64,000 nucleotides of DNA from Ctenosaura bakeri (lineage: Eukaryota; Chordata; Lepidosauria; Squamata; Iguanidae). Shown piece after piece: positions 33,691-44,952 of this stretch. The first letter of the stretch is position 1. Each line of letters begins with the position of its first letter. A program made the translations under genes and the position numbers. Below the pieces are notes generated by a model that did not search any database, was not told the DNA's origin, and saw only the letters and a program-made list of their open reading frames with translations. The stretch is from contig CAOLHI010000022.1 in the NCBI GenBank assembly GCA_948474755.1, forward strand, positions 558,001 to 622,000. The letters are read 5' to 3'.

Positions 33691-35240
33691 AGATTGCATA
33701 TAGAAGCAAAACAAAGTTGGCAGCTGGCATGTGTTTTCAAAATGCCAAAGCTTTTTTCCAACAACATGTTCCTCTCAAACACTGATCCTTGAAATCGGGA
33801 AGTGGCAATGAGTATGGAAACACGTCATTAGGCATTATTCAAGTCTTGGCAGATGCCCAGTAAGTGTGCACACAGTAGGCATACTATTGTGCTGAGTATT
33901 TCATTAAACTGTATGCTCCTTGTGCTTCACTCTTGCACTTTGGAGCAGTTGCTAAACTGAAGGCTTATTTTGGAATCTTCTCCGCTTGCATTCTGATGGC
34001 CACTTAAAACTTGTTTGGTTTTTTTGCCAGACTTTGCCTACTGAGTGTTCCTGCATCTGATCATTTAATTGATTTTGTAGAATGCTCTTTCCAAGCTTGT
34101 TGGTATGTAAATCTATTAAGTAACACGTTTTCAGTGAGATGGTTTGTGACTGAGATGTTTATAGCTTTTTTGCCCTGTTTTTAAATGGATTTTTTGCTTT
34201 AGGAGAACAGGACTATAAGGATCTCTCTCATATCAGATCACATTGTTTGTCTAGCCCATCATAACAGCTTGAAAAGATTACCTTTGTGAATGACAACACT
34301 TTGAAGCTTTATATTTATTTATTGGATGACAGCTCCCAGAATTCCCCAGCAGCATGGCTCATGTACTTGCTTGCTGCACTTTTCAAGCACACAGTGCTCT
34401 GAGTTGACTTAATGTTTGGGGTAACTGATTTACTGCCTTTTTAGCATAGTTTTCTATTGACATTATCCTGACAAGAAAGTTTTAATTTGCAGACTTACCT
34501 TGGAAAACACCATGTATGTCAGGAATGTAAGCTGCATAGATCAGAACAAGGTATGAATATGAAACAAGAAAATTCAAAAGCCTGTGCACAAAAAAAAACC
34601 TTGGAAGATGATAATTTACCCAACTGATTCCCCGCCCCCCACTGGCTTTCACAGTTCTAAAACATCACATTTCTTGCTTTTATGCAAACTCTGAGGGCTG
34701 ACATGATTGATTGTGCACTGTAAATGCCAGAAGCCTTGGTCACTGGGAAAGTAAAGCTGCGGAATGCTCTTTAAACCTTGATGTAACAAAGAGAAAAGGC
34801 AAAAGGCCAAAAGGACTCTAAAACCACTGTGAGTTTCATCAAAGCTACAGTAGATGGGCTCAAAACGTGTTCCAGTTGCTTCCAAGCAGGACATGGCAAG
34901 TGTGATGAAATCCAATTTTAACAGTTTTGTGGGGAAGGACTTTTATCTACACAATGACAGACGTATCAGTGGGTTCAAGTCAACATCACACTACCCCAGC
35001 TTATTTGAATATTTCAGGCATCATTCCAGCTACTAGTCACTCTGTTATTGGTTCTGTAGTTGAGAATGTCAAGCATTTGTTTGCCATGTTATATGGTTTA
35101 GTTGAAAACATCTTGCTTCTTCATTGATCTGTCACAATGCTAGGTATGAATGATGCAAGCAAAAGTCATGCTTGAGATGTAAAGCTCCAGATAAATTTCC
35201 AAAGTTACACCCAATCTAGGGCACTCTATCCAGAGCTTGG
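33691..35240. other. Unassigned non-coding stretch
   Basis: It has one short interspersed fragment (GACAGCTCCCAGAATTCCCC at 34326-34345). Otherwise no gene or repeat boundary is recognised. Confidence 0.4.
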
Positions 35241-35244
35241 ATAT

Positions 35245-35302
35245 ATTACTTTTTGAACTATAGCTCTGAAAATCTAAGATATTCTGGGATCTGTAGTCCA
35301 AA
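35245..35302. repeat. Interspersed repeat fragment
   Basis: TTTTGAACTATAGCTCTGAA ... TTCTGGGATCTGTAGTCC is a small inverted-repeat unit of the type at 5970-6055. Confidence 0.35.
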
Positions 35303-35676
35303 ACAGTGACTATTCCAAACTGTGAACAGAAGCCATGGCTTTTACTCAACAAATAATATTTTTTCAAAAGCGTTTAAGCTGGCCTCATTTCTCTATGTAC
35401 ATCTTTAAAGTCTTAGATTCCACCTCTATTCTTAAAAAATAATCCACTGTGGGAGTGTGAATGCAAGGACTTACCATTACCTTACCCCCAGACAAAAAAG
35501 CGATGATGTAATAGTACTTTCTGACTTACTGATAATTAAGCCATTGTTACTAAAAGGGAGGCATGACTGAACTCACACTAGGTAGTCTGCACTGTATCAT
35601 AAGTTACCATGGTAGTCCTGTGCCATTATTGCAAATATGAGGTGTGGGGTGTCACTATGGAGGAAAGAACAGTAGC
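35303..35676. other. Unassigned non-coding stretch
   Basis: Nothing recognised. Confidence 0.4.
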
Positions 35677-35721
<45 letters not shown>

Positions 35722-35740
35722 TGTGTGTGTGTGTGTGTGT
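35677..35740. repeat. Compound self-complementary microsatellite (AT)n(AC)n(GT)n
   Basis: About 14 AT-rich bases are followed by about 14 AC units and then about 11 GT units, with the switch at 35718/35719. The AC and GT blocks are reverse complements of each other, so the tract can form a hairpin. Confidence 0.95.
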
Positions 35741-36094
35741 TAAGCCTTATAGAAAACAATGAAAACCTGCCAGTCACCAGCAGCACTATTTCCCCAGGAA
35801 ATTAAATACCAGATCTCTCAAAGAAACTATCAGCAAGATAATCTCAAGAGCACTCAGAGTAAAAAGCCAAATGTTTGCTCTTCAGTGGGCAGATTTGGTA
35901 AATGTTTTAAATTGTCCTCCTTTTTCCAAAGTGAAGAAACATTTGAAAACTATAAAAAAAAAATAGCGGTGGAAGCACATTCTCCTGAAGGATGGGGGTC
36001 TCACAAATATCACTTGTTGACTGGCTCATCTAACAAAGAAAAATGTCTTCTGCTCACTGTCAATTCACTTAACTAAAACAAGGATAGTAAGAAA
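35741..36094. other. Unassigned non-coding stretch
   Basis: A 105-codon plus-strand frame (35759-36076) is present, but its composition is AT-driven and no domain is visible, so I do not call it a gene. Confidence 0.4.
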
Positions 36095-36296
36095 GGCCAT
36101 TTCTGCACTACACTGTTACAGTGGTATTATTCCACTTTCAACACCCTGTGGAATCCTGGGGTTTGTAGTTTAGGAAGGGGCATTTTGAATTCTCTGCCAG
36201 AGAGCAATTTGGCCTCAGTAAACTACAAACTGCAGAATTCCACAGGAAGTTGAAAGTGGAATAGTAGCACTATAACAGTGTGGTGCAGAAATGGCC
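36095..36296. mobile_element. Palindromic GGCCATTTC MITE
   Basis: A 202-bp element with ends GGCCATTTCTGCAC and GTGCAGAAATGGCC and a 3-bp duplication AAA (36092-36094 and 36297-36299). It is the longer variant, with the asymmetrical core (GAATTCTCTGCCAGAGAGCA). Confidence 0.85.
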
Positions 36297-36482
36297 AAAG
36301 TAAACCTGGATCCACTGGCAGATCTCAATGTGATTTGCAGCAGATCAGCAGGGCCTTCTGGTTGCAGTTGCTTCATAATCACCCCATCCTAGATTATCCT
36401 GCTGAAAAGAAGAATGATTGGAGCAATCAAATTGTTTTGTATTTGTATAGAAAAACTGTGGGTACTATTCAGTTCTAATGTG

Positions 36483-36705
36483 TATGTGTGTACCTGCCTT
36501 CAAGTCATCTATCAACAAGGCAAACTCAAGAATTTCATAGGATTTTCTTAGGCAAGGAATGCCCAAAGGTGGTTTTGCCAGTTTCTTCCTCTGAAATACA
36601 GCCCGGCATTTGTTGGTGGTCTCCCATCCAAGTTGTAGTCAGGGCTGATCCTGCTAAGCTTCCAAGATCAGACAGGATCTGGTACCTTTATGGTATTTCC
36701 CCTAC
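36483..36705 (-). mobile_element. 5S-rRNA-derived SINE, antisense
   Basis: The reverse complement begins in the 5S-derived head (ATCCTGTCTGATCTTGGAAG, then CTTAGCAGG and TTGGATGGGAG) and continues through a SINE body (CTGTATTTCAGAGGAAGAAA, then CTGGCAAAACCACC) to a tail ending GACTTGAAGGCAGGTACACA. It is better preserved than 19265-19420. Head and body together identify the 5S-Sauria type. Confidence 0.75.
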
Positions 36706-36716
36706 GTCCAATAAAT

Positions 36717-36750
36717 ATATCTATCCATCCATCCATCCATCCATCCATCT
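36717..36750. repeat. (ATCC)n microsatellite
   Basis: About seven consecutive ATCC/CATC units. Confidence 0.9.
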
Positions 36751-37045
36751 TGGGCTCAGGAGTCTTTAAGAAGGTATCTTTTGCAATAGGCTCTCTCTGG
36801 CTGGTAGATGTGTGGGGTTTCAGACAAATCAGAATGCATCTTACAACCTAAAGTCTGATCAGCTGTAAATGAAGAACTAGAAACTGTTACTAGATCATTT
36901 GGTGCCATAGTGTATGTTCCAGGGCTTTCCATACATAATTGTCTAAGATAAATATAACAGCACTATCCTCATCAATGAATGGAATTTTTGTGCTGCTGAA
37001 ATTCTTTTTCTACCATGGATCTTACTGATCTATAGTAAATTCTCT
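36751..37045. other. Unassigned non-coding spacer
   Basis: Nothing recognised. Confidence 0.4.
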
Positions 37046-37447
37046 GACCCTTCCGCAGTTTACTGGATTCCTGCAGTGTCCCGCAAGAGCCTGTCCTGTG
37101 TGTGACAGAAGCACTCTCCTCTGTACCATCTGCCTGCAGGAGACACAGTGGCTATGCCTCTCGTTTCCACAGTGCAGCCGGGCATTGTTCCAGACTGTGC
37201 TGGGACTGGAAGTGCAGCCATTGTATTTCCTGACCCTTTGCACACCAGGTAAGTGCAGGAAACAAGCAAGAGAGCTGTGCAATCACTGGTCATTGACAGG
37301 GAGAGCCCATCAATGATTTGCGGTGCAATTGCACCACCTGGGAATGGGAGAACAAAAGGACCCAGATGATGTCATGCAGAACTGCTGTCCAGATCCCATC
37401 CTTCTCCCCTTCTCAATGCGGGATGACAATGTCCTGTGGAAAGGACC
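37046..37447. mobile_element. GGCC-type MITE, long form, decayed ends
   Basis: The ends are GACCCTTCCGCAG and TGTGGAAAGGACC, inverse to each other. The body shares CAGACTGTGCTGGGACTGGA then AGTGCAGCCATTGT with the long-form family. Frames within it on both strands (37022-37293 minus) are incidental. Confidence 0.65.
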
Positions 37448-39198
37448 TCTGTCACCCCTTCCTGTTCCAGCAATGGCACCAGAAACTCTCAATTTATCAT
37501 CTCCTTTATTTTCCTTCCATAGCTACATAATAGCACATGCACAGAAAAGAGAGATGCTATAGAAAATGGCATCTGCTGTCATTAAGCAAGATACATTAAG
37601 CATCAACCACAGTTACTTGAAGTATGCCATTCAAATAAAAAAATAGCATATATAGTAAGTGGGGGAAAGAGTCATGCACTTTTCAGAGTGGTTCTCACAC
37701 CTTGGGATTCCTCCTCCTCCTCTCCTGTGGACCAGAGAAGGTGAGCCAGACCTTGAGGCTCAAAACCAGATTCTGAGATCTGGGAGAGAGAAACTAACCT
37801 CTGTATTGCTCCCAATCCTGTCTTTTGTTTTGTTTTTCCAACACAATATGTGCATGTAGGGAAAACGTGGTGTGACACAATTTGGACTAAACAAACAAAC
37901 AAGCAAAAATAAGAATGTGGAGAAACAGTGCCACCACCTCAGGGGATCCAGTGTCTACTCAGTGCTGGAGGTGGCATTCCAAGGAAAGGAGCACAAAAAG
38001 GATGTGGTTTCACCATGAGTGTTGTACGAGAGAAATAAAGTGTTCCGTTTAAAGATCCTGCTGTGAGTGAATATCCCCCCTTTGTCATATAAGCTATAGG
38101 AAGACACTTAAGTTCTTATTTCCCAAGAGGTAGATTTTTTTACCCAAAGTTTGTAATGAATGCAACAGGAATGATAGAATCAGATAAAACATCTTCGTAA
38201 AAATGAAAGCAGCAATTAAAAGGATGGCAGATCCATACCTGAGTGAAACTCCTAATAAACTCTTTTCTGCAAAAAGACCATTCAATCATTATCAAAACTG
38301 CCACCATTCTCAGGTTTCTCTATTATACAGTTATATCCTAACTCTCTCTGCATATTTTGTCTTCTAGAGAATACACCAACTGTGAATACAGCATCATTGT
38401 CAAGTTAATTGTGTGGGGCCCAAAGTCTCTGGGTCCATCCACAGAATCCAAGAAGAATCTGTGGTTTTCTAGATTGTTCCATCCCCTCTGGATTTCTTTC
38501 TTTGTTAGTAATCCTCCACCTGCACTGTTCAAAATGAGAAATTGCAGCCAGTAGCTACTTCATTCACTGAGTGAGTTGCAGATATGCATGTCAATACTTT
38601 GTTACCTATTATTTTGTTAAAAGGCCTTTTTATAAGTCACAATTGCTTTGTCAAGGCAGGATACAAAATTTAAATAAATACAATCATCTCAATCATTACA
38701 GAACATAAGATTAAAATATATAAAAAAACCACATTGCTCCTCCCTAAAACTGTGCAGTTACAATTTATTTTTAGCAATGATGAAGAAAAGCAACAACAAA
38801 TCATTAAAAAGGAACCATAAGGAGTGAAATAAACATAACTATGAGGCTTTTACTAAAAGGCCCTGTTAGTTTATAGTAGTAATGCTAGAGGAAGCTGCTG
38901 AAATTCTGGGTTTCCCTATGTTATTTGAACTAGTGTTATATTTATTTCTGTGCATATGGATCTGACTGTTTTGAATTTACTCTGTACACTTAGGCCCTGT
39001 TCATATATTACTGCAGTAATATTGGGGGACAATCTCATATTGCTCTGATAGGATAGAACAGGAGATGGTACATGCCTCTGAATCAAGGTGGATAGCATCC
39101 AAGGCTGGCTGTGTTAAATTTGGGACCCAAAGCAAAAATCCCACAAACAAAATATTTCCATTTTTCCCGGAAATCAAAATACAATGGTAATAATCAAA
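37448..39198. other. Mostly unassigned, with small repeat scraps
   Basis: GTGGTTCTCACACCTTGGGA (37690-37709) resembles a hAT-type terminus, and GTCAAGGCAGGATACAAAAT plus an AAATAAATA tail (38653-38680) looks like a LINE 3' end. Neither can be bounded. No gene is supported. Confidence 0.35.
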
Positions 39199-39200
39199 TA

Positions 39201-39451
39201 CAGTGAGCCCTAGGTATCTGCTGGGTTTGGTTTCAGGGTACCCCGGATACCAACATTTGTGGATGCTCAAGTCCCGTTATGTGCAATGATGTAGTAAAAT
39301 GGTATCCCTTATATAAAATGGTAAAATCAAAGTTTGCTTTTTTGTTCATTTTGTTTTGTTTTTTGAATATTTTGAAGCTGTGGTTGGTGGATACAAAATC
39401 TGTGGATATGGAAGCCATGGATACAAAATCTCAGATATGGAAGACCAATTG
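39201..39451. mobile_element. Tigger-like DNA transposon with TA duplication
   Basis: A 251-bp element starting CAGTGAGCCCTAGGTATCTG and ending CTCAGATATGGAAGACCAAT then TG, with TA on both sides (39199-39200 and 39452-39453). Inner motifs such as ACATTTGTGGATGCTCAAGT and AATCTGTGGATATGGAAGCC are typical of Tigger/MER2-like elements. Non-autonomous. Confidence 0.75.
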
Positions 39452-39453
39452 TA

Positions 39454-40129
39454 ACTTATGTTTTCATGACATCCCAGATTAGGTGCCGAAACAATTACTC
39501 TCTGACTAACTGCAAGATTGGCTTGTTAGATGGAAGGACAAACTGGTGAAGGAAAACAATCAGTGTAACCAGGTGATCTCATAGAGCTGTAGAATCACCA
39601 AGCTGGAAAGGGTTTATTTTATCCAACCCTCCACCAATTCTGGAGCAGAGGCAGATATAGGGTGGGAACGGGACTCATGCCCCAGGCGCTAATGTCAGGG
39701 GGTGCAAAAAAGAAACCCCGCTGCCCTCTGCCACTTGCCACTTGCCCCTTCCCCCCCCTGTTGCCCTTCACCCCCCACCGCTTGCCCCACCCCCTTACCC
39801 TGGATGCTGTTGAGCCTCAGTACGCCACTATTCTGGAATCACAGACAAAGCAAGGTTGCCATTTGGCCTATGTTTAAAAGCTTTAAATAAGTAGAGTCTA
39901 CCACTTTTATAGGCAGCCTGTTCCATTCTCAAATAGCTCTTACTGTCAAGAACTTTTTCCTAATATTTATTATCATTAGCAGCAGAGACCAGGATGAAAC
40001 TTTCTTTTTCTTTCAAAGATGAGAGGTGAAAGATAAATCAAGATGCTTGCATCCATCTCATGTTATATATATAACCCTTGAACACAACTAGAGTTTTTCC
40101 TAAATTATTTTCCCTTTTACTTACCTTAG
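39454..40129. other. Unassigned non-coding stretch
   Basis: A C-rich low-complexity tract lies at 39740-39800. No gene recognised. Confidence 0.4.
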
Positions 40130-40284
40130 GGCCTTACCAAACTGTTTATAGCGCTATTATTCCACTTTAATCCATGGCAATATCGCATGGAAGCATGAGA
40201 TTTGCAGTTTAGGAAGAAGCATTTAGAATTCTCAGCCAGAGAGCTCCAGTGCCTCAGCAAACTACAAACCCCAGAATTTGCAGT

Positions 40285-40715
40285 TGAAGGAGTTAAATTC
40301 AGACAAGTACTGCTTGAGTAGAAAAATAAGTGAGTTGGACAGCAGATGTCCCTACCTTATCTCAGTTTAAAAGTATGATTGGCCTTGAAATCTTTATGCT
40401 TAGGTGCCTGGGAAGTAACAGGGAGTCAAGCATACTCTTTTGCCTCATCTTTGTGTCATTTGGTGACTGAGGCCTTTGTTCCCTTGTTTTGGGGGTGGTA
40501 TTAAGCTCCAAAAGAAGGGTGAGGAGACTAAAAAGGGTTATTATTGCTACGTTGTTGACCAAAGGTATAAGAACTAAGTGTTTTAATCAATCGGGGCGGG
40601 CAGTTTTGGACATTGTATCTCCGCGGCTTGCCCTGCGCAGTAAATAAATGGTTTGGAAAATAAAGTTTTTGTTTTGAAAGAACCTAAAGGTCTTCATCCT
40701 TTCCTCGCCACAACA
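40285..40715 (+). repeat. 5' LTR of the provirus
   Basis: This 431-bp LTR begins TGAAGGAGTTAAATTCAGAC and ends CTCGCCACAACA. A TATA-like GGTATAAGAAC occurs at 40564-40574. Polyadenylation-like AATAAATGG and AATAAAG follow at about 40641-40665. It is collinear with 46881-47315 except for a substituted block at about 40511-40549 and a short one near 40385-40395. Confidence 0.9.
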
Positions 40716-40718
40716 TTT

Positions 40719-40736
40719 TGGTGCGTTGGCCGGGAA
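40719..40736 (+). promoter_or_regulatory. Primer binding site, tRNA-Gly type
   Basis: The 18 bases TGGTGCGTTGGCCGGGAA begin four bases after the LTR end. They are complementary to the 3' end of vertebrate tRNA-Gly (ending in GGCCAACGCA plus CCA) as I remember the UCC isoacceptor. This site would prime minus-strand DNA synthesis by reverse transcriptase. Confidence 0.8.
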
Positions 40737-43421
40737 ATGAGAGAAGGGGCTTTTTGGGGCCCCCCCTTGACAGACGCTTGAGTGCGGGGGGTCCCCAAAC
40801 CCCCCCCGGGCGAAACCCAGGGTGCCCTCGACTGCTTTTGGTCGAAGAGGTTTGGCTTTGAGCGGGGTGGTTTCCCTGGCAGCAGCGTTTCTAGTCAACG
40901 GACTTGGTCACGCAGAAAGCATAAGGCCTCCCACGGCTAATTGGTGAAGTAGACTCCCTTGCATTTTCAAAAAAAAGAGAGAGCTTGATCACCCCCAAGT
41001 CTCCCCCCTTAATTTATGGCTAGTGGGGCTGTGAGTGAAGCCGCGAAGACTTCGGTAAAGAGACGTCTCTTCAAGTCTGGTAAACGGTGGTGGGGGGCCC
41101 TGTGTTTGTTGTCTGAAAGCGTATCCCGTGTATAATGAGAGAATGATCGTTGCATTTCTCACGGCAGACCGTCGGAATTTCCCGGGCTGCGTGAGTCAGC
41201 GAGTCTGAAAGGTGTCTACCTCATTGTTTCGAGCTTTTGGGGCCCCCCCACCCTCAGCTACCCCCACCCCTACTGTGTGTTGTCGTTTGGGAAGAAATCT
41301 GGGTGGAGGGTGGCAGTTGACAGACACTGCTTCAGACTCTGCTTCAATGCATGTTGAAAACTTCATGAAAGGGTTAAGTGGAAACTTTACTATTTCTGTG
41401 CCATTTGTACTTTAATATGTGTAGGAAGAATTCCAGGAAAGAAAAATTGTTTATTCCTCTCTCTGATTATCTTTCGGTGCTTGAAGCCATCTCCTCACAG
41501 CCCCTCCTCCTCAGGCTCTAAAGATTTAACCATATGGTTGCTTGCTGTTTTTAGGCTAGAAGTTTATTCAGCTAGAGGCTTGGATATAGCAGAAATTAAG
41601 TCAGTATGGAAATGAGGGAAGCAAGCCCTAGGTGTTAATGAGAAATAGTGAGGAAACAATAGGGTTTCATTGTTTTCTCCAAATGCACAGTTCGGTGATT
41701 CAATCAACTGGAAAGAAAATCACTCTGCAAGAGGCAGAGGGAGTATCCCATGGGCTGGCACTTCACAAGTCAAAGGACTTTCAGGAGAAAAAAAAAAAGG
41801 AAGCAGCAAGCTTTTGAAAAAGGAGTTGAATATAGGAGACTTTTTCTTACCTCGATGTTACTTAGCCCAATTTTTGGGGAGCGGGAAAGGGGGGTTGAAA
41901 AGAAGATTCCTTTGCCTCCCCCCCTTTTCCCCCCTCCCTGTAGCCCCTCCCTTCTCCTTTAGATGTTAACTCCATAGTTGCTGGTTTTTGGAGAATGGAA
42001 GTAGAATTTGTCAGTGTGTACATAGGGAAAGCTATGAAGATAGTGTCAATAACTCATTTTCAGCCTGGCAGGCTGAGTGAGGATGTCATAGAAGCAGGGT
42101 CTGATTTCTAAATAACTGGAAGCAACCTTCAACACACATCAGAGGTAGAGGAAAAATAATAATAATAATAACAAAAGAGCAGCCTTTCAAGTGAATGAAT
42201 ACAGGATGGGGAGTTCTGGAAAACATTGCTGAAGACTCTGGTGACAGCGGCCTGTTTCATGTTTTAAACTCTTCAGCCATTAAGAATCCCTCCCCCTTTG
42301 GGCTCACAAAAAAAAAAAAAAAAAACAACAACAACAAACCACCTTGAAGCCCATATAGACAAACATGTCATACAAGAGGTGTTAGTTTCGTTTTTCCCTT
42401 ACAATGAACAATGAACTATTCTTTCTAGTGTGGCAGCAGTTGTGTCTACCTTTTTGATACATTTCTACATCAAAAAAGAGAAAAACAAGGTTACAATGCA
42501 GCTTACAAGGTTCCATTGTTTACATTTAGCATAGGGAAGGCTGCCTCTGCAGAAGACAATTTTTCAGCTCTTTTTCCCCCCTCACTCTTTGTGGTCATCA
42601 GGCTGAATGCAACCCCCCCCTTGAGAGGGGGGGGGGGAGAGCAATAGAATCAGCCTTTGCATGAAAGACCTGCCTGCTTTTGCATGGAAGAGGGGGAAAA
42701 AAAAAAGTAGAAATGGCTGCAGCAGTTCTTCCCCACCCCCAGCTTGCAATGAGAAGGAGGGGGGAGGATGGGAGTAGCGGCAGACCCCACCAGAGAGGCT
42801 GCCTGAGGATTCTAAGCAGCAGAACCAGAAGCCATGGTGTCATGATTTTTATTAAAAGAAGCTACTCAACAACTTAGGGAAATTGTAAACTCCCCTTAAT
42901 AGGAAGATTTGCCTGTGGACATTCGGACTAGGAATGCAGTTGCCTTCTACTGAGGCAGCTAACTCAGATGATGCCAAATCTACAACCCCCCCCCTACATA
43001 CCTGTTTAGGCTTATGCATATATGCCCTTCACCACGTCTGATCTGTTGAATTGAAAGATAGTAGAACTGTGTTCTAGCATCATGGCAATGCACATGCCTA
43101 ACTGGCAAGATTGCCAATAGCTACTGAAGAAGGGAGCCAAAAACTCCCCAGGCATGGAAAAGGGGGGAAAGGGTCTTTGACAGGCAGGTGGGGAGTGGTT
43201 CTCCCCAGTGTCAGACTCTGCTAGTAAAAGCCAGTCAATATGTTTAAAAGTTGTGGTTGGAGAATTACAGGAAACCATAAAGGGGAACTGAGAAGGGTGG
43301 CCAGTAGGAGGTGCCATCTAACATAGTAGGAAGAGCTGCATGGAGTTTGAAGGGAGCGGGAAAAAAAAAACACACACACACACAAAAAACAAAACAAAAA
43401 AAAAAAAACAACGGCTTACCT
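40737..43421 (+). other. Provirus leader and upstream interior
   Basis: The GC-rich leader (40740-41240) has a splice-donor-like GCTGTGAGTGAAG at 41029-41041 and a short inverted pair (AGAGACGTCTCTTC, about 41059). From 41250 to 43420 I see only short frames in every phase. No matrix, capsid or protease motif is recognisable. Poly-A (42309-42325) and C/G tracts suggest added or decayed sequence. Confidence 0.4.
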
Positions 43422-43542
43422 GCCTACGGCCATAGCACCCTAACACGCCCGATCTCGTCTGATCTCGGAAGCTAAGCAGAGTCGGGCCTGGTTAGTACTT
43501 GGATGGGAGACCGCCTAGAAATACTGGGAGCTGTGGGCTTTT
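43422..43542 (+). rRNA. 5S rRNA copy, probably a retroposed pseudogene
   Basis: A full-length 121-bp 5S rRNA sequence, starting GCCTACGGCCATAGCACCCT and ending GCTGTGGGCTTTT. Compared from memory with the vertebrate consensus it has about eight differences, including loss of one G after CACCCT. The internal pol III promoter is largely kept: AAGCTAAGCAGAGTCG (box A, one change) and TACTTGGATGGGAGACC (box C, intact), with a T4 run at the end as terminator. It sits in A-rich sequence on both sides, inside the provirus, so retroposition is likelier than a functional cluster. No second unit is present nearby. Confidence 0.9.
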
Positions 43543-44952
43543 AAAAAAAAAAAACCCAAAGCTATCTGGGTGTTTGGAGGAGGCTTCAGGAATTTGAAGG
43601 TTTTGGAGGAGCAAAGGGTTGCTGGACAGATAGTTGGAGAGTCAAGGACTCCTATTGTTAGCAACCTCTCATATGATGTAGCAGAGGAATCTCTTCAGGA
43701 AGTCTTCGAAAAAGGGTTCAAAATATTTAGGATTCCACAGAACAATTAAGGAAGGTTTAAAGGGCCTGCGATTGGGAAGGCTCTATGAAGCAAAAGGGTT
43801 TTTGACTGGCTGTCAAGCGGAGAGAGAAAGAGGATTAACGAATGATGGAGCAGAGGTCAGAGGAGACAAGAGACCCCAGAAAAGGATGAGGGTCTCTGAG
43901 AGCCAATGTGCCCAGTGGGAGCCCGGGAGAAATATAGGCAAGAGAGCCTGAAGAGAATCAGAGAAGGATGTGGACGCGTGTGGAAGAGGAAAGCAGAAAA
44001 AAATGGTCCAACTGACAGATGCAGGGACTAATGGAAGTAGAATACTGTCAGTGGCCAGCAGTTAAGAGGAAAAGTTTGTTCCTCATCCCACAGCAGTTAA
44101 GAGGGAAGGGCTTGGAGTTGTGACATTCTGGAAAAAAAGTTGGCAGCAAAAGCATGAAGAATACAGGAAAGGGCAGAGTCCAAGATGAAAGGCAGTCCAA
44201 GCAGAAAGGAGTGCCCCCCCACCAGTTCCCAAAGGTGGAGATTGGAGTGGCTCCCCAAGGGAGCCTCAGCTGGATGGGGGGGAGGTGACAGAGCACCCCT
44301 ACGAGTAAGCTGGGAGGAGAAAGGGGATGGTGCACCTCTGAGCTGGGAAAAGAGAAAATAAGGGGAAAACTTCTGAGAGGCGGTGGAGCGCCTCTCCCAG
44401 GCTGGAAGTGGAACTGCAGTTAAAGGACTCTGGCTGAAAGGAGAGAAGGAGAAAGGAAAAGAGAGACGCAAGCTGTGAGACAGCTAAGGGACCAACAACA
44501 GCCCTAAAAAACCCACACACCACATATGCTCAAGAGCAACAACCTGCATCTGTCCACAGGATCACCAAAGGCAAAAACCACCGTTCTAGGAATCACCTGG
44601 AAGTCACATTGTACCTGCAGACCTTAGAACTCAGGAGAAGTGGAGGAAGTGGGATAAAAAACCCAAGAAACAGTAGTTCAACATGTATGGCCCAAACAAC
44701 AGCCCTGGTTATGTCTTTGGACTGGATGCCAACACAGGGCAAGTGAAAATTTTAAACCCCCATCTACCTAGGCCATTTTACAGAGGCTTTCCACTTTTAT
44801 TCCATGTGCAGCACACAACACAAAAACCAGGAGTATTTTTGTTCTTCTCAGAGCCCCATCATAGGATGGCATAGGATGAGGTACACACTTCACAGAACCA
44901 TAAGGCTGTTTGTTCCCTTTCAAGCCAAAGCATGAGGCCATTTTGGGTTGGA
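43543..44952 (+). other. Provirus interior, purine-rich segment
   Basis: The plus strand is strongly purine-rich. One frame at about 43742-43954 contains a weak QCAxW...GR arrangement that might be a ruined nucleocapsid Cys-His box, but the second Cys and the His are missing, so I do not call gag. The minus-strand frame at 44097-44471 is the proline- and serine-rich shadow of the purine tract. Confidence 0.3.

Noticed and set aside
33228..33785. 185-codon plus-strand open frame with hydrophobic start
   Set aside because: It lies across a Tigger-like element, CTC-rich low complexity and a hairpin; two other phases are also open, as expected from composition.
36717..36750. CRISPR-like or phage-like direct repeats
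   Set aside because: All short tandem repeats in the window are simple microsatellites; there are no spaced identical repeats with unique spacers and the sequence is clearly vertebrate.
43422..43542. Functional 5S rRNA locus
   Set aside because: Single unit, about eight differences from consensus as remembered, located inside an LTR element and flanked by A-rich tracts; functional 5S genes are normally tandem.
43742..43954. gag nucleocapsid zinc knuckle in the provirus
   Set aside because: Only one Cys and a Gly of the Cys-His box pattern are present; the match is too weak to call.
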